This document shows positions 17,405 to 46,621 of a stretch of DNA of 64,000 nucleotides, one piece after another. The first letter of the stretch is position 1; every line of letters begins with the position of its first letter. Location of the stretch: positions 18,466,690 through 18,530,689 of the forward strand of contig NC_059297.1 of assembly GCF_017591435.1 (NCBI RefSeq), read 5' to 3'. Position numbers and translations under genes: made by a program. Below the pieces are notes generated by a model. That model had not been told where the DNA came from. It saw nothing but the letters and a program-made list of their open reading frames with translations, and searched no databases. This DNA comes from Portunus trituberculatus. Lineage: Eukaryota; Arthropoda; Malacostraca; Decapoda; Portunidae.

Positions 17405-17800
17405 TCTGGTTTTGAATCTCAACCTAACCTAATGTAGCCTTGTCTACCCTTGTACTATATATCGCTAATACGGTCTCTGTTTTCTTGTGTATGTAAGTTA
17501 ACCTAATCTAACTTAACCTAACCTATCCTAGCCTTGTACTATCATCTATGTTTTTTTTTTTATTCTTGTTGTCTCTGTTTTCCTATGTACCTTAATCTAA
17601 TTTTGCTTAATCTAACTGTTTAGGTTTTACTGTATCTTATTTAATTCTTTATGGTTATTTTTCTGCTTATCTAACCTTACCCTAACTTAACCTATCCTGA
17701 TTCATCCTTCTGTCTAGCTTCTTACTTATTGTCTGTCTTTTCACTCACTGCTTCTGTGTTCTTGTCAATGCAATGTAATCTAACTTAATTTAGCGTAATC
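17405..17800. repeat. Degenerate TTAGG-like tandem region
   Basis: Repeated CTAACCTAACC/TAATCTAACTTAACC phrases alternate with TCTCTGTTTTC-like and CTTGTACTAT phrases at a period of roughly 90-97 bp. The reverse complement gives TTAGGTTAGG-like pentamers, the arthropod telomere unit, but too degenerate and interrupted for a telomere array. Confidence 0.5.
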
Positions 17801-17974
17801 TCTAGGGAAGTAATGTGTATTTATTTCCCCGAGTGAAACCAGTCTGCCTTGCTGTGGTAATAATAATGTGTCGGAAAATATTAATAAGTGAATGACAAAT
17901 CTAGGTGTGATGAAAGAATTAGGAAAAAGATAACGTTAATTTTCGCTGACAGAATCATAACACATTTATCAGCA

Positions 17975-18062
<88 letters not shown>

Positions 18063-18589
18063 GTACATTCGAAGTAGGAGAAGGAAGTGGAAGCAATATC
18101 CTGAGAAATAAAGTGCCGAAGGGAGAGAAGAGGGCGGGAAGAGGCAAGTAGGGAGAGGAAGGCAAAAGACGGAAGGAGAAAAAGAGGCAAGGTAAGGGGC
18201 AGGAAATGAACTGTAATAAACACATTATACATTATTGACTTACTACCACCACTACTACCACCACCACCACCACCACTACTACCACCACTATCACAGCCAT
18301 AGTGAGAGAGGAAGAAGTAATTATGATAGTGAGAGATAATTTCTTTGATGATTACTGCAATGTATAACCACAACTACCACCACCGCCACTGTCTACACCA
18401 CTGCCGACGTTATCATCATTTTTGCTGCAATGCGCAATCACTGCCACCACTACCACCGTCACCACCACTGCTGCCATCACTGTCATTTACTTTCTAACCT
18501 TGTCAAACCTAAACAAAGCCAAAAAATTTTTAATTCATTCCTACACTTGGTTCGTTTATTCTATTCATCTTTGTCCCATTGCAATTAGA

Positions 18590-20269
<1,680 letters not shown>

Positions 20270-20578
20270 ACCCGGTAGCTCAGTGGTTAGAGCACTGGCT
20301 TCACAAACCAGAGGACCGGGGTTCGATTCCCCGGCCGGGTGGAGATATTTGGGTGTGTCTCCTTTCATGTGTAGCCCCACCTAGCAGTGAGTAGGTACGG
20401 GATGTAAATCGAGGACTTGTGACCTTGTTGTCCCGGTGTGTGTTGTGTGCCTGGTCTCAGGCCTATCCGAAGATCGGAAATAATGAGCTCTGAGCTCGTT
20501 CCGTAGGGTAACGTCTGGCTGTCTCGTCAGAGACTGCAGCAGATCAAACAATGAAACACACACACACACACACACACA
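20270..20578 (+). mobile_element. tRNA-derived SINE copy C (family 1)
   Basis: The head starts CCCGGTAGCTCAGTGG with B-box GGTTCGATTCC; the body is nearly identical to copies A and F but has a small deletion at the CCTGTTCACC phrase. It is preceded by (CA)12 and followed by a (CA)11 tail that runs straight into SINE copy D. Confidence 0.88.
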
Positions 20579-20838
20579 ATTTGATTTAGTGGTTAGCGTG
20601 CTCAGCTCACAACCGAGAAAGCCCGTGTTTGAGTTCCAGGCGCAGCAGGGCAAATGGACGAGCTTCTTGAAATATGTAGCCCTTGTTCACCTAGCAGTAA
20701 ATAAATACGAGATGTAACACGAGTGGTTGTGACTTTACGGTCCCGGTGTGTGATATGTGAGTGATCTCAGTTTTACTCAAAGATCAATCAGTACGAGATC
20801 CGTTAGTACGAGATTTGAACTTCCACATGTGAATGACA

Positions 20839-20871
<33 letters not shown>
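20579..20871 (+). mobile_element. tRNA-derived SINE copy D (family 2), diverged
   Basis: Head-like TTTAGTGGTTAGCGTGCTC, GCTCACAACC and GTTTGAGTTCC followed by GGCAAATGG, then a diverged version of the CACCTAGCAGTAAATA ... GGTCCCGGTGTGTGATATG body and a (CA)16 tail. It is the same family as 57344-57670. It stands in tandem directly behind copy C, separated only by (CA)n. Confidence 0.8.
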
Positions 20872-20873
<2 letters not shown>

Positions 20874-21453
20874 CAGGTACTGGCCACATGATATCGTGCG
20901 ACACTTCTTTCGTCATATAAGACATCACTCTGGTCCTAATTACTTCAGTTTCATAGCAAGCCACAAAAGTATCCATTACTATATGAAATCAGACATTCGA
21001 ATATTATAAAAAGATGTCACACTATAAACATTATCACCATCAATAGCAACACCAACAATGACGACGATGTTGATGATAATGATGAGAAGGAGGAGGATGA
21101 CGGAAAGGAGCAGGAGGACTTAAATGAGGAGGAGGAGGAGGAGTAATGGGAGCAGCAGCAGTAACAACAGCAGCAGCAACCATAACAACAACAACAGTAA
21201 CAACAACAGTTCTCTACACGGAAAAATTGCGCATGTTACTCAAAATACAGGTGTTATTTCCCGACAGGCGCCTCTTATATTCAAGTTCTTTCATATGATG
21301 ATTAACTTATTCATTCCTTGTTTTCACTTTCTTGTGTAAAGTTTTCAGTACTTGTCTTTTTTCACTTGCTTTCATTAAACTTTTTTTCATCTTTCGTGTT
21401 CATTTTCTTATTTTCCGTTATTTTCTTTCATGTTCCAAGTCCACAAGTAAGAA

Positions 21454-21459
<6 letters not shown>

Positions 21460-21500
<41 letters not shown>

Positions 21501-21599
21501 CTATAGTGTGTGTGTTCCTCTCCACCTGGCGTTACACCGCTCACCTTACTCTTCACTAGCCAAAGTGCCACTGATTCCCCTCATGTCACACTCACTGTC

Positions 21600-21635
<36 letters not shown>

Positions 21636-21708
21636 ACCTCCCCTTAACTTGGCACTCATCCCATCACTTTCTTCTCTTCCTCCTCCTGCTCCTCCTCTTC
21701 CTCCCATT

Positions 21709-21768
<60 letters not shown>

Positions 21769-21813
21769 ATGATCATATGTATAGAGCATATGTATAGCAG
21801 CAGCAGCAGCACC

Positions 21814-21885
<72 letters not shown>
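21460..21885. repeat. (GA)n, (TC)n and (GTA)n cluster
   Basis: (GA)n 21460-21498, (TC)n 21603-21630 and 21713-21767, (AGT)n 21815-21885. The serine- and arginine-rich frames here come from the repeats. Confidence 0.95.
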
Positions 21886-22029
21886 CCATGGCAGCAGATT
21901 CCGCACTAAAGAGAAGAACGGTGTCGTGGTCAAGTTTAAGGCTAACTTAAGGAAACAAGCATGCTCATAACTTTTAGTACGTCTTGCATCTTTATTTTTT
22001 ATTCATTAAACTATAATACTTTGTTATTG

Positions 22030-22033
<4 letters not shown>

Positions 22034-22082
<49 letters not shown>

Positions 22083-22271
22083 TCACCAGCACGGTCGCCT
22101 GCTGGTCATCCAGCCAGCCTTTCCCATTACGGAGCGAGCTCAGAGCTCATAGACCGATCTTCAGGTAGAACTGAGACCACAACACACTCCACACACAGGG
22201 AAAGTGAGGCCACAATCCCTCAAGTTACATCCCGCACCTATTTTACTGCTAGATGAACTGGGGCTACACGT
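22034..22271 (-). mobile_element. SINE copy E (family 2 body, head missing)
   Basis: On the minus strand it begins at the GTGTAGCCCC phrase (22271) and runs through the body to GCGACCGTGCTGGTGAATTAC, then a (CA)n tail (22079-22034). The tRNA-like head and the GGCAAATGG linker are absent, so it is 5' truncated. Confidence 0.8.
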
Positions 22272-23008
22272 GTGTGTATATACCATCATACTACTATGAT
22301 TACCTTTCCTTACACTCTGCTAGAATGCCTGTACTTCCATTACACTCAAACAACTAACCAAGAGTGACAAATGCTTTATCAACTGTATCATCCACCAACT
22401 AGCATTGTGTTCGCGTTCGTTCACTATGACCTGTTTGATTCGTCAATAAAGGGAGTCATCGCGGAGATATTTAGAAAAAGTAAGAAAGGCCTTTCAAGAT
22501 GCTTATTCAGGTATGACTTTTTTTTTTAAATCTAAAGTCGATTATAATCAGGTTTTCTCTAATTACAGTATTACGCAATACTGTCTAGAGTTCTTCCTAA
22601 TATACGTCTCTAACGCCGTATTGTTTTAAAGGCTATTAGGTTTGAAATCCACGTGCTTTCACTGGTATGACTCCATTCCTCACCCACTCCTGACGATAGT
22701 CCAGCCAGTCACGGCATTTCTCCCTGTCGCCTGCCTGTTGCTGTTTGGCACGAGTGATGCTCAACTGACCGTGTAAACTAATGAAGCTCTAGCAGCTGCG
22801 AGACTACTACTCACTGATTGACAAAGAGCCGCTCATCTAATATTACTCGTGTCCATTATCCCTATATTCTTTAAAAGAGAAAAGTAGGAGGTCTTCCGAT
22901 GTGTTTCCAAGATTCTAAGGTTATTTTGACAAGAACACACACACACTTTACTTGTAAAGTCTGAGCATTCTAATAAATATTCTATTCTGTTCTATTCTAT
23001 TCTATTTT

Positions 23009-23046
<38 letters not shown>

Positions 23047-23574
23047 CTTTTAGACACTAACTATGTGTTCTTAATATCATAATAGTCTTTATAACTGCCC
23101 ATACCGTTTCAGAATACAGGGCAAGGATAAGTGAAAAGCTCTCTCAACCTTGTTAGTAGATACCTATTAGATCTTTCAAAGAATAATTTAAGATTTTTAA
23201 TTAGGATTGAACTGTATGAATCTCAGCTAATTATTGGAGAGAGAGAGAGAGAGAGAGAGAGATTCTTCCACGTGGCTCGCACATGAAGGCCAACACAATC
23301 AAATAGGCACTTACAGTATAGTGCATACAGCAGGTACTTCCTCACGAGGCAAAACTCCTTTTGGATTGAATTGAATCAAAGTAAAGGAAAAAAAATGAGA
23401 GGTGGAAGTAGGAATAGAAGGAAGAATAGTGGGTGATAAGAATGGAGCTTTAGTAAGAGAATAAAGTCACTAAGGCTTAATCCAGGCGCAAGTTGGTTAC
23501 ATTTATGGTTTGCATGTTTTGAGCTACACACTCGCAGTTAAATCTCTAGCCTGACCGGCCACAGCAAATGGGAC

Positions 23575-23768
23575 AGCGACCAATAAGGGGAGCCAAGGAA
23601 ATCGCAACCAATCGGAACACGCAAAACGCAAGACAGCCACTATCACGATTCACGGATGCAGATGCAGTCAGTGCACCTGAACAGCCCAAGCAGCCAACTC
23701 TCCTTAAAACAGTCAGTAGTACACTGTCAGTACCAGCTTGTACCACCACCGAGATCAACAGGTAAAAT
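23575..23768 (+). promoter_or_regulatory. Candidate promoter and first-exon donor
   Basis: Two CCAAT boxes (23580-23584 and 23608-23612), an arthropod-type initiator TCAGT at 23668-23672, and a consensus donor CAG|GTAAAA after 23761. Base composition is less AT-rich than the surroundings and free of repeats. No downstream coding exon could be found, so this is only a positional candidate. Confidence 0.22.
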
Positions 23769-23952
23769 GAGTGGAAGACAGTAATAGTAAAAAGATGGTA
23801 AAGAGAAGGGCAAAAGGAAGAAGTACTGTACATCCGCATAGCGGAGGGACCCCAGTTTTAAACGACTCCGAACCACGGATCTCTACGGGTAAAGAAGTAT
23901 GGTGTAGCAAATAGCAATCTCCACATACAAATCACAATTCTTACCGGCACGT

Positions 23953-23957
<5 letters not shown>

Positions 23958-24028
<71 letters not shown>
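23958..24028. repeat. (TA)n microsatellite
   Basis: Pure TA tract of about 35 units. Confidence 0.96.
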
Positions 24029-24031
<3 letters not shown>

Positions 24032-26597
24032 AGTAGACACAAATCGATTATCTTCTATTATTCAATGTTATTTTGCTAATAAATAGGGTATTAATCTGTC
24101 TCACCTATACTTAATCTCAAATCATATACACTCCCATAACAATACAGCCACCCAACACAACCGCACATTCTCGTACGGTATGTTTCTCCATACCCACATA
24201 AAACAAATTCTTAAGTACATGAAAGCAAAGAAAATACACGAAGCTGCAAGCCATCAGGCATACACGTGACACTCTCTTTAGGAAACTTACCTACCCATCA
24301 ACCCAACCATAAATCTGTCTTATCTTCTCTTCATGTATTGATGACTCAGTACTAACATCTACCACTCATCTTTGAGAACCAATTCATTCTTATCTCTTTC
24401 ATAAAATTAAATCTTTAAGTTTGAACCCATTAATTTTTGTTCAATACCCCCATTATGACTCCTATACCACTTATAGAGACATCCATGACACACAATGACC
24501 ACACACAGCTATAAATCACATCAGCTCTGACAAAACATTGTGGCTTCTTTATAAAATGTGGCATTACGATTAATGTATCCCTGCATTGCATTTATGTTAG
24601 ACTATGTAGCTGAGGAAAATATTGACACAACTCATCATCATTGCTAATTTAATGCACTTGACGTTCTAAAACAAGTTTAAAAAGTAAAACCTGTATTTAG
24701 AGAGAGAGAGAGAGACTTGTTTTAAGGAATGTGGGGAAAAAAAGAAAAAAGTATTAGCCCAGTAAAGTCTCTGACTCAGTTTGCAAGCAAACAGTATTCT
24801 TATTCAAGCCAAATAAATCACCTGGCATCTGAGCGCCTTGACAGCCAGGATGCATAAAGATACTGGAAAAGAAAACTAAGTTTGTCAATTCTCATGAGCT
24901 ATCCTCCACTTAGGCAGTGACAAAAAAAAAAAAGGCACTAAATCTACTTCACTGCAGTATTATTAATACATTCAGAATATGACAAAGTTGCCATGTTCTG
25001 TCAGAGGGATTAATAGAATACTAGCAGAGAACATTAAACTACTCACAAATACTTCATCACTATTGAGTTTTTCACCGAACTGATGACAGAAAGTTAGCCA
25101 TGCATGACAGTTTCAGAACTGCAGCAAGATTTTATCTTAACTTGGTATAATTCCTGTGAGGTGGGCTACCATAGGCATAAGCCAGTGTCAGCCAGTGTTA
25201 ATAAATTAAAAACAATTCCTGTGAGAGAAGGCACACTTATAATTATTCTAATAGAGCTCATAGCTACCTAACTCAGGAAATGTGTAAAGAACTTTTTAAT
25301 TTTATGCCATTTGATTGTCTACCTCAAGTGTATGACAAGAATAATACATCATGAAAATGGGAGAGGAATAAAAAATAAACAAATAAAAAAATGTATGAAC
25401 AAACTTAGGACCCGTGACAGCCCATATATAATGGCATTTAGTCAGGCCACTTTACATTACAATTAAACAAAACTAGTCAAATATACTTTAATAAAAATAT
25501 ATTTTCTAATCTCATTTGTACAATCAACAGAACAGGTCCCAATGTGTCAGCAACCCAGCAGCATATTGCCATACTTGTAAATACTGACACCACCACTGAA
25601 AACAACACCTTAGCCACCTCTACTTTCCACACTAATGTAAAAATACACTTAAATTTAGCTAATAAAATCCTTAAGTGAACTCTTCACCCAATGGAATAAT
25701 CAAAATTTAGGTTCTGCAAACTTTAAGAAAGAGAAAGAAGAAAAATCACAATATGATGGCAGAAAATTCAACACATTATCAGCACCTGTGACTGATATGA
25801 GCATTTCACAAGTGCTTTGTTGTACATATTCCTATAGACATGTTGTTAGTTGTCATTAAGTTGTAACTAATCCCATGAAACAAATTCATTAATAGCTAGT
25901 TATGAAAATATTAATGATAATACATTTTTGAAGAAAAAAAAAAAAAACTATCTTCTACATATTCTGGTAAACATCAGCCTTGTAAACAAAGTACATACTA
26001 CCTTGAATTAAAATATGTGTCAATATTTTTTGTATTTTGACAGTATTTTTTCTGGCATGCAAGCAATTCACATTTTCTCTCCATTCTATCTCATTTCCCT
26101 ACAACTATATTATTCTCTGACGTGTTCTTCCTGACTCCTCTGATTCCTCTGAATCAACTGATGCATGAAAAAAATTGCACATTTATTTTGTTCACTGTGG
26201 CAGAAATGTAATGTGTATTTAGTAATTAAGTATTTAGTATGGGATATTATTAATTTATTCTTTTGCTAATAAGATATACAAATGCATCAGTAATACACCG
26301 TGTTTTTTACTTTCAAGAAATACTGAGAAAGGTAAATATGTGCATCTTTACAAAGGTGTTAGTGATGTTAACACCTCTTTAGATGACATATAAATATACA
26401 TGAATAGCTAAAATCATGCATTTTCATAAAGCCATATTACATAATTACAACTGTACAGTATAATTATATGTACGTATTTACAAGGATGATAAATGAATGG
26501 ATGATAAATGAATGGAGATGGCAAATGGATGGCAAAGACTATTTATATATTTGAGGTCTATGAATCACCCTTAGATAACTGTATCAAAGTGTTGTTT

Positions 26598-26603
26598 TTT
26601 ATT
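26598..26603 (-). promoter_or_regulatory. Candidate polyadenylation signal for tafazzin
   Basis: AATAAA on the minus strand about 0.8 kb beyond the tafazzin stop. It is the first canonical hexamer on this strand that I can find after the stop codon. If used, the 3' UTR would contain an antisense SINE copy (26714-27013). Function is inferred only from position. Confidence 0.35.
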
Positions 26604-26713
26604 ATATTAGAATAACTAGAATATATGAAAGTAAGAAATATTCTTCATTCTTACACGATGAACTAAAGTGATGGGAACTAATGCCTCATAAATACATAAT
26701 CCTACTGATACAC

Positions 26714-27013
26714 GGCCCGGTAGCTCAGTGGTTAGAGCGCTGGCTTCACAAGCCAGATGACCGGGGTTCGATTCCCCGGCCGGGTGGAGATATTTGGGTG
26801 TGTCTCCTTTCACGTGTAGCCCCTGTTCACCTAGCAGTGAGTAGGTACGGGATGTAAATCGAGGAGTTGTGACCTTGTTGTCCCGGTGTGTGGTGTGTGC
26901 CTGGTCTCAGACCTATCCCAAGATCGGAAATAATGAGCTCTGAGCTCGTTCCGTAGGGTAATGTCTGGCTGTCTCGTCAGAGACTGCAGCAAATCAAACA
27001 GTGAAAAAAAAAA
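26714..27013 (+). mobile_element. tRNA-derived SINE copy F (family 1)
   Basis: The best-preserved head: GGCCCGGTAGCTCAGTGG, anticodon arm CTGGCTTCACAAGCCAG, B-box GGTTCGATTCC (26714-26785), then the full body. Its tail is A-rich (GTGAAAAAAAAAAACAGTG), unlike the (CA)n tails of the other copies. It is not flanked by (CA)n. It is antisense to tafazzin, downstream of its stop codon. Confidence 0.9.
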
Positions 27014-27404
27014 ACAGTGATACCACCAAATGGCATATCACGCAACCTCTTCCCACTATATATCAATGATTCTAGTAGGAAAGGAAGGCCATTTGGAAGG
27101 TAGAAAAACAATGTGAAAGAGATGAAAGTAAAAGGGCAGTTTCATTAAATAACAAGAAATGTTTGAATAAGCACAGTAGGAAACTCTTCTGCCAAGACAA
27201 TTCTAAAATGAGTACAGCATCAAATTAATATTCAAATGGATTCCCCATATCTAGTTAAAAAAAAAATAATAATAATAAATAATATATAAAACAAATAACA
27301 TTTTCAACATATGTTTCTTTGTAAGAAGAAATAACAAATACAAAGATAAAGTTATTGTTTGTATTATTTCCATTTTCTTTCCTAATATATTTCAATACAA
27401 AACC

Positions 27405-42638
<15,234 letters not shown>

Positions 42639-43019
42639 AGTTACTTGACCACCGGTCTAGAAGTACGTGATTCTCGACACTTGATCTTGGTCTTGGTACT
42701 ACATATCTTGATCCTGATGCTGTTACTCAATACCTCTCCAAAGCATTATTCTTTTATTCACTCAGTCCCACAAGAGTTTCAGTACTACTTCTGAGCCTGC
42801 CATTTGTATCGGCACCTCCTATAGGGGTCAAAATAAGAAAAAAACGGCAATCAGAGAACAGACAGTCTGGACTCTGCCTTGCTGTCTGTTGAACATGAGC
42901 ACGGGGAGGGAGCAGGGTAAAAGCTAGCTCTACCGGTTGAGACAGTGTGGGACTGAGAAGATCAGGATCATTTATACAAGTGTGGAAAAACAAAGAATGA
43001 AAAGTCAGGAAACTTAGGT

Positions 43020-44131
43020 TAAGTGAATCAGTGGGTAGGACGATTGGGGAGTGCAGCAAGAATGAGAGCAAGCAAATATGATGTGCTGAGAGAGGTGTAG
43101 AAGAGTGTGGCGGTGTCCAGCATAATGTATGGTATGGATGTGATTGCATGGAATGAAAGTGAAATTGACAAGCTAGAAGTGGGACAAAATAGAATAGGTA
43201 GAATGGCACTGAATGCACCAAGATACACAGCAGTAGAAGCTTTGAGAGGGGATATGGGATGGAACACCTTTAGGGAAAGACTAGTTAAAGCCACAATTAG
43301 ATACAAGGTCAGGCTGGAAAGAATGGATGAGGAAAGAATAGTGAGGAAGGTGTACCTGTGGAATGAAAGTGGGAGTCAGTGGAGGAAGAGGTGCATGAGA
43401 ATGACAGAGAGGAGTGGTTTACAAGTGGTATGGGGATGAGAATGGCTGGGAGGAATCAAAGTGAGCGTGAATGGATCGTGACAAGAGGAGGCAGAGTAGG
43501 AACTGAATGGGATGCAAGGAAATGGAAGAGTGAGATAGACAGAGAGGTGAAGTGGGTGGGACTGAATATATGGAAGAATGGGATGGAACGAAAGAGTACC
43601 CTAGAATGGTACAAGGAAAAGGAAGCCCCGATGTATGAAAGGTGGTATGATGGCAGCCTGGGTGGTGACCTTCTCTTCCGAGCTAGGGCACAGTGTATGG
43701 ATGTGAATGCAAGGAACTACAGGTGGTCTGAATCCCACAGCAAGGTGTGCCAGATGTGTGACATGGGGGAGGACGAGACGGTGGAGCATGTCATGCTGGA
43801 GTGTGAGAAGTATGAGAGAGACAGGCATGAGATGATGCAAGTGATCTTGAGTGAATTAGGGCATAATAGGAATGAAAGAGTGGAGAAGACAGGAAGGGAA
43901 TGGATGGTGTTGCTGCTGGGACTATGTAGAGAGACGAGTGAAAGGATGATGAAGGCTGTGAAGGAGTATCTGGAAAGAATGTGGCGAGCGAGGTGTAGGG
44001 ATCATTAACAAAGAGAAATGCTACTTTTTTCTTTCTGTTTGTCTTTTTTGTCCTCTACAGGAGCAGCCGATCCAAAGGCCTGGCTCTGGAGCGATCCCGA
44101 GCCACCTGTAGCATCAAGATCAAGATCAAGG
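43020..44131 (+). mobile_element. 3' end of a non-LTR retrotransposon
   Basis: Two overlapping frames (43107-43439 and 43379-44008), with a TAG upstream, together resemble the post-RT C-terminal part of LINE ORF2. Blocks include YGMDVIAWNESEIDKLE, NRIGRMALNAPRYTAVEAL and a terminal zinc motif CQMCDMGEDETVEHVMLEC (CX2CX9HX4C). The 3' UTR ends in (ATCAAG)3 at about 44114-44131, a plausible element tail. RT itself is missing, so it is 5' truncated. Clade unresolved. It lies just upstream of tafazzin exon 1, on the opposite strand. Confidence 0.75.
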
Positions 44132-45065
44132 CAGCTGCCTATCAAGTGTCAACACACGCACGGCGCAATTGTTTACATCAGCAGTGCTTGTGTTTTTCTC
44201 TCCAATATTGCAAGAAAATACTAAGGAAGCACTTGAGCAGTTGCAGTGTGAGACATTCGACAAGAAGAGGTAAGATGGTGTTCGTGAAATATAAAACAAA
44301 TTAAGAAAACAGTAAATCAAAATAAAGTGATAGACAGGAATACCTGCCGACGTCCAGCGGGTACACGTGGAGGTGGAGGAAGGTTATTAGGAATGTTACC
44401 GTGGCACATTTAGTCAGATAGTTAGAGGTGATTAGGTTAGTTGGTCTGTTACTCGCAACCGCTGTGGTTTCATACAGGATGTCAAGCAATGGCGATATAG
44501 CGTCACCAGCTGGCTGGCCATCTCGATCTTAACATAACATAACATAACATAAATAATAGGATAACAAAGGGCCACCAGGGCCCATCTAGGTTATCCTGTA
44601 TCTGTCGCACAGCGACCTCGTCATCAGTACTTAAAGATACACTTACAAGTACACAATACATTATATACTAATTCTAAATATTTGGCCCATTAACAGGGCT
44701 AAGTCCTGCAGCGAAATCCTCTACAATTTGTGGTCCCCATACATGGGGATCATGTCTTATTTAACTATAGTAAATTTCTTATAAAACTATCATGCAGTGC
44801 TATACATAATTATAAATCTAATAAATTTAAGTGCTTATCTAATCTGTTTTTAAACATTGTCAAACTAGTGCTATTTACAACCGTCTCTGGCAATGCATTC
44901 CAGAAGTCTACCACCCTATGACTAAAGAAATATTTTCTTATATCTAACCTGCAGCCTTGCTTTCTAATCTTCCTGCCATGATTTCTAGTCCTATTTCCTC
45001 CTCTAAGGTAAAGAAAGATCTCACATCTATGTAGTTTGTATCTGAGAACATTTTAAATAACTCTA

Positions 45066-46621
45066 TCATATCCCTCTTATACATCTCCTCTCAAATGAAA
45101 ACATGTTTAATTCCTTTAATCTATCTCTATACTCCAGGCGCTTTAATGCTGGTATCATCCTAGTTGCTCTTCTCTGAACTGCTTCTAACATGTTGATATC
45201 CTGCCTATAGTGGGGTGACCAGGCCTGTATGCAATACTCTAAATGGGGCCTAACATAGGAATTATATAAGCTACGCACCACTTCCTTACTTTTATAACTA
45301 ACATTTCTATTTATAAAACCCAGGATCCTATTTGCCCTATTTCTTGCTTCTAAACATTGCTTTGAAAATTTCATAGTCCTGTCTATCACTACTCCTAAAT
45401 CCTTTCCTTCCTCTACTGCCTCTAGCCAACATCCCTCCATCTCATAGTTAAAGTTTGTGTTGTCTTTACCTAAATGCATAACCTGACACTTTTAGAATTA
45501 AACTCCATCTGCCACCTGTCTGCCCATGCTATCAGCCTGTCCAGGTCTCGTTGTATTCTGTAATTGTCCTTTTCACCCTGTACTGCACATGCTATCTTAG
45601 TATCATCTGCAAACTTTGATACTTTGCTACTAATTCCTATATCTAAATCGTTAATGTACACCAAGAAAAGAAGAGGTCCTAGCACTGATCCTTGGGGTAC
45701 CCCACTAACCACTTCCTTCCACTCAGACATTGCCCCATTTAATACTACTCTCTGTTTCCTATCAGAAAGCCATTCACTAATCCAATCAACTAACCTACCC
45801 CTATCCCATGTAGTCTCAATTTGTACACTAGCCTCCTATGCGGTACCTTATCAAACGCCTTGCTAAAATCTAGATATATAACATCTATGCTATTTCCATC
45901 ATCTAACTCCTTGGTAATATATTCTAAGATATCGAGCAAATTTGTAAGACAGGACCTCCCTGATCTAAAGCCATGTTGGGTATCTCTAATTAATCTATTC
46001 TCATTTAAATGCTCCCAAATACTACCCTTAATGATTTTCTCTAGTATCTTACATACTATACTAGTTAAACTGATCGGTCTATAATTATTCGCATCATCCT
46101 TCCTACCTTTTTAAATATTGGAGTAACATTAGCTAACTTCCAGTCCTGAGGTATCTCAGCAAACCTAAGTGATCTTTCAAAGATTAACTTAAGTGCTTCA
46201 GAAATACTGTCTACACCCTCCCTAAGTACTCTGGCATGTAGCTCATCAGGACCACTAGCTTTCCTATCGTCTAGTTCAAGAATAAATTTCCTAATAATTC
46301 CCGGTTTTATATCAATATTTTCTAAAGCTCTTAAACTACTCGTCGCACTGTTTGTAACAGGATTTCCTATTCTTTCCTAGTAAATACTGAAGAAAATTGT
46401 TCATTCAATAATTCTACTATGTCTTCATTTTGATCCACTACTACACCATCTTTTCTGAGTGGTCCAATCCTATCCTTATTTCTTTTATCACTGACCTTGT
46501 AATAACTATATAATTTTTGGGATCTTTACTCCCAGCTCTAGCTAGTTTTATCTCTGCCTGCCTTTTACTTTTTTTATAACCTTACTCAAATCATCCCTGA
46601 CCTGTCTGTACCTAATCAAAT
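45066..46621 (-). pseudogene. CR1-like ORF2 reverse transcriptase region
   Basis: Readable in broken frames: RKASGPDELHARVLREGVD, then in later frames VVSGVPQGSVLGPLLFLVYI and KFADDTKIACAV (catalytic FADD) in 45730-45470, and GKDLGVVIDRTMKFSKQC, VRPHLEYCIQAWSPHYRQDI and EAVQRRATRMIPAL in 45479-45066. These are standard RT palm and thumb signatures of the CR1/Jockey group. Several frameshifts and a stop split the domain. Residual similarity continues to about 44950. Confidence 0.82.

Larger units (their letters stand above)
22272..26713. other. Mostly unique, AT-rich DNA
   Basis: Low in repeats between about 24030 and 26700 apart from short (CA)n 23012-23044, (GA)n 23237-23262, (TA)n 23958-24028 and poly(A) runs. 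No coding exon recognised on either strand. The stretch below 27405 may be tafazzin 3' UTR or downstream DNA. Confidence 0.6.

Noticed and set aside
17405..17530. Interstitial telomere
   Set aside because: TTAGG-like units are too few and too degenerate, with larger-period structure instead.
26714..26785. tRNA-Val(CAC)-like cloverleaf, also at 3515-3586, 12389-12455, 20270-20342 and 57604-57670
   Set aside because: Each is joined to the same ~220-bp body and tail, so they are SINE heads, not tRNA genes.
43107..44008. Two overlapping frames that could look like a novel zinc-finger gene
   Set aside because: Blocks and a terminal CX2CX9HX4C motif match LINE ORF2 C-termini, with a stop upstream and an (ATCAAG)n tail; this is a retrotransposon fragment.
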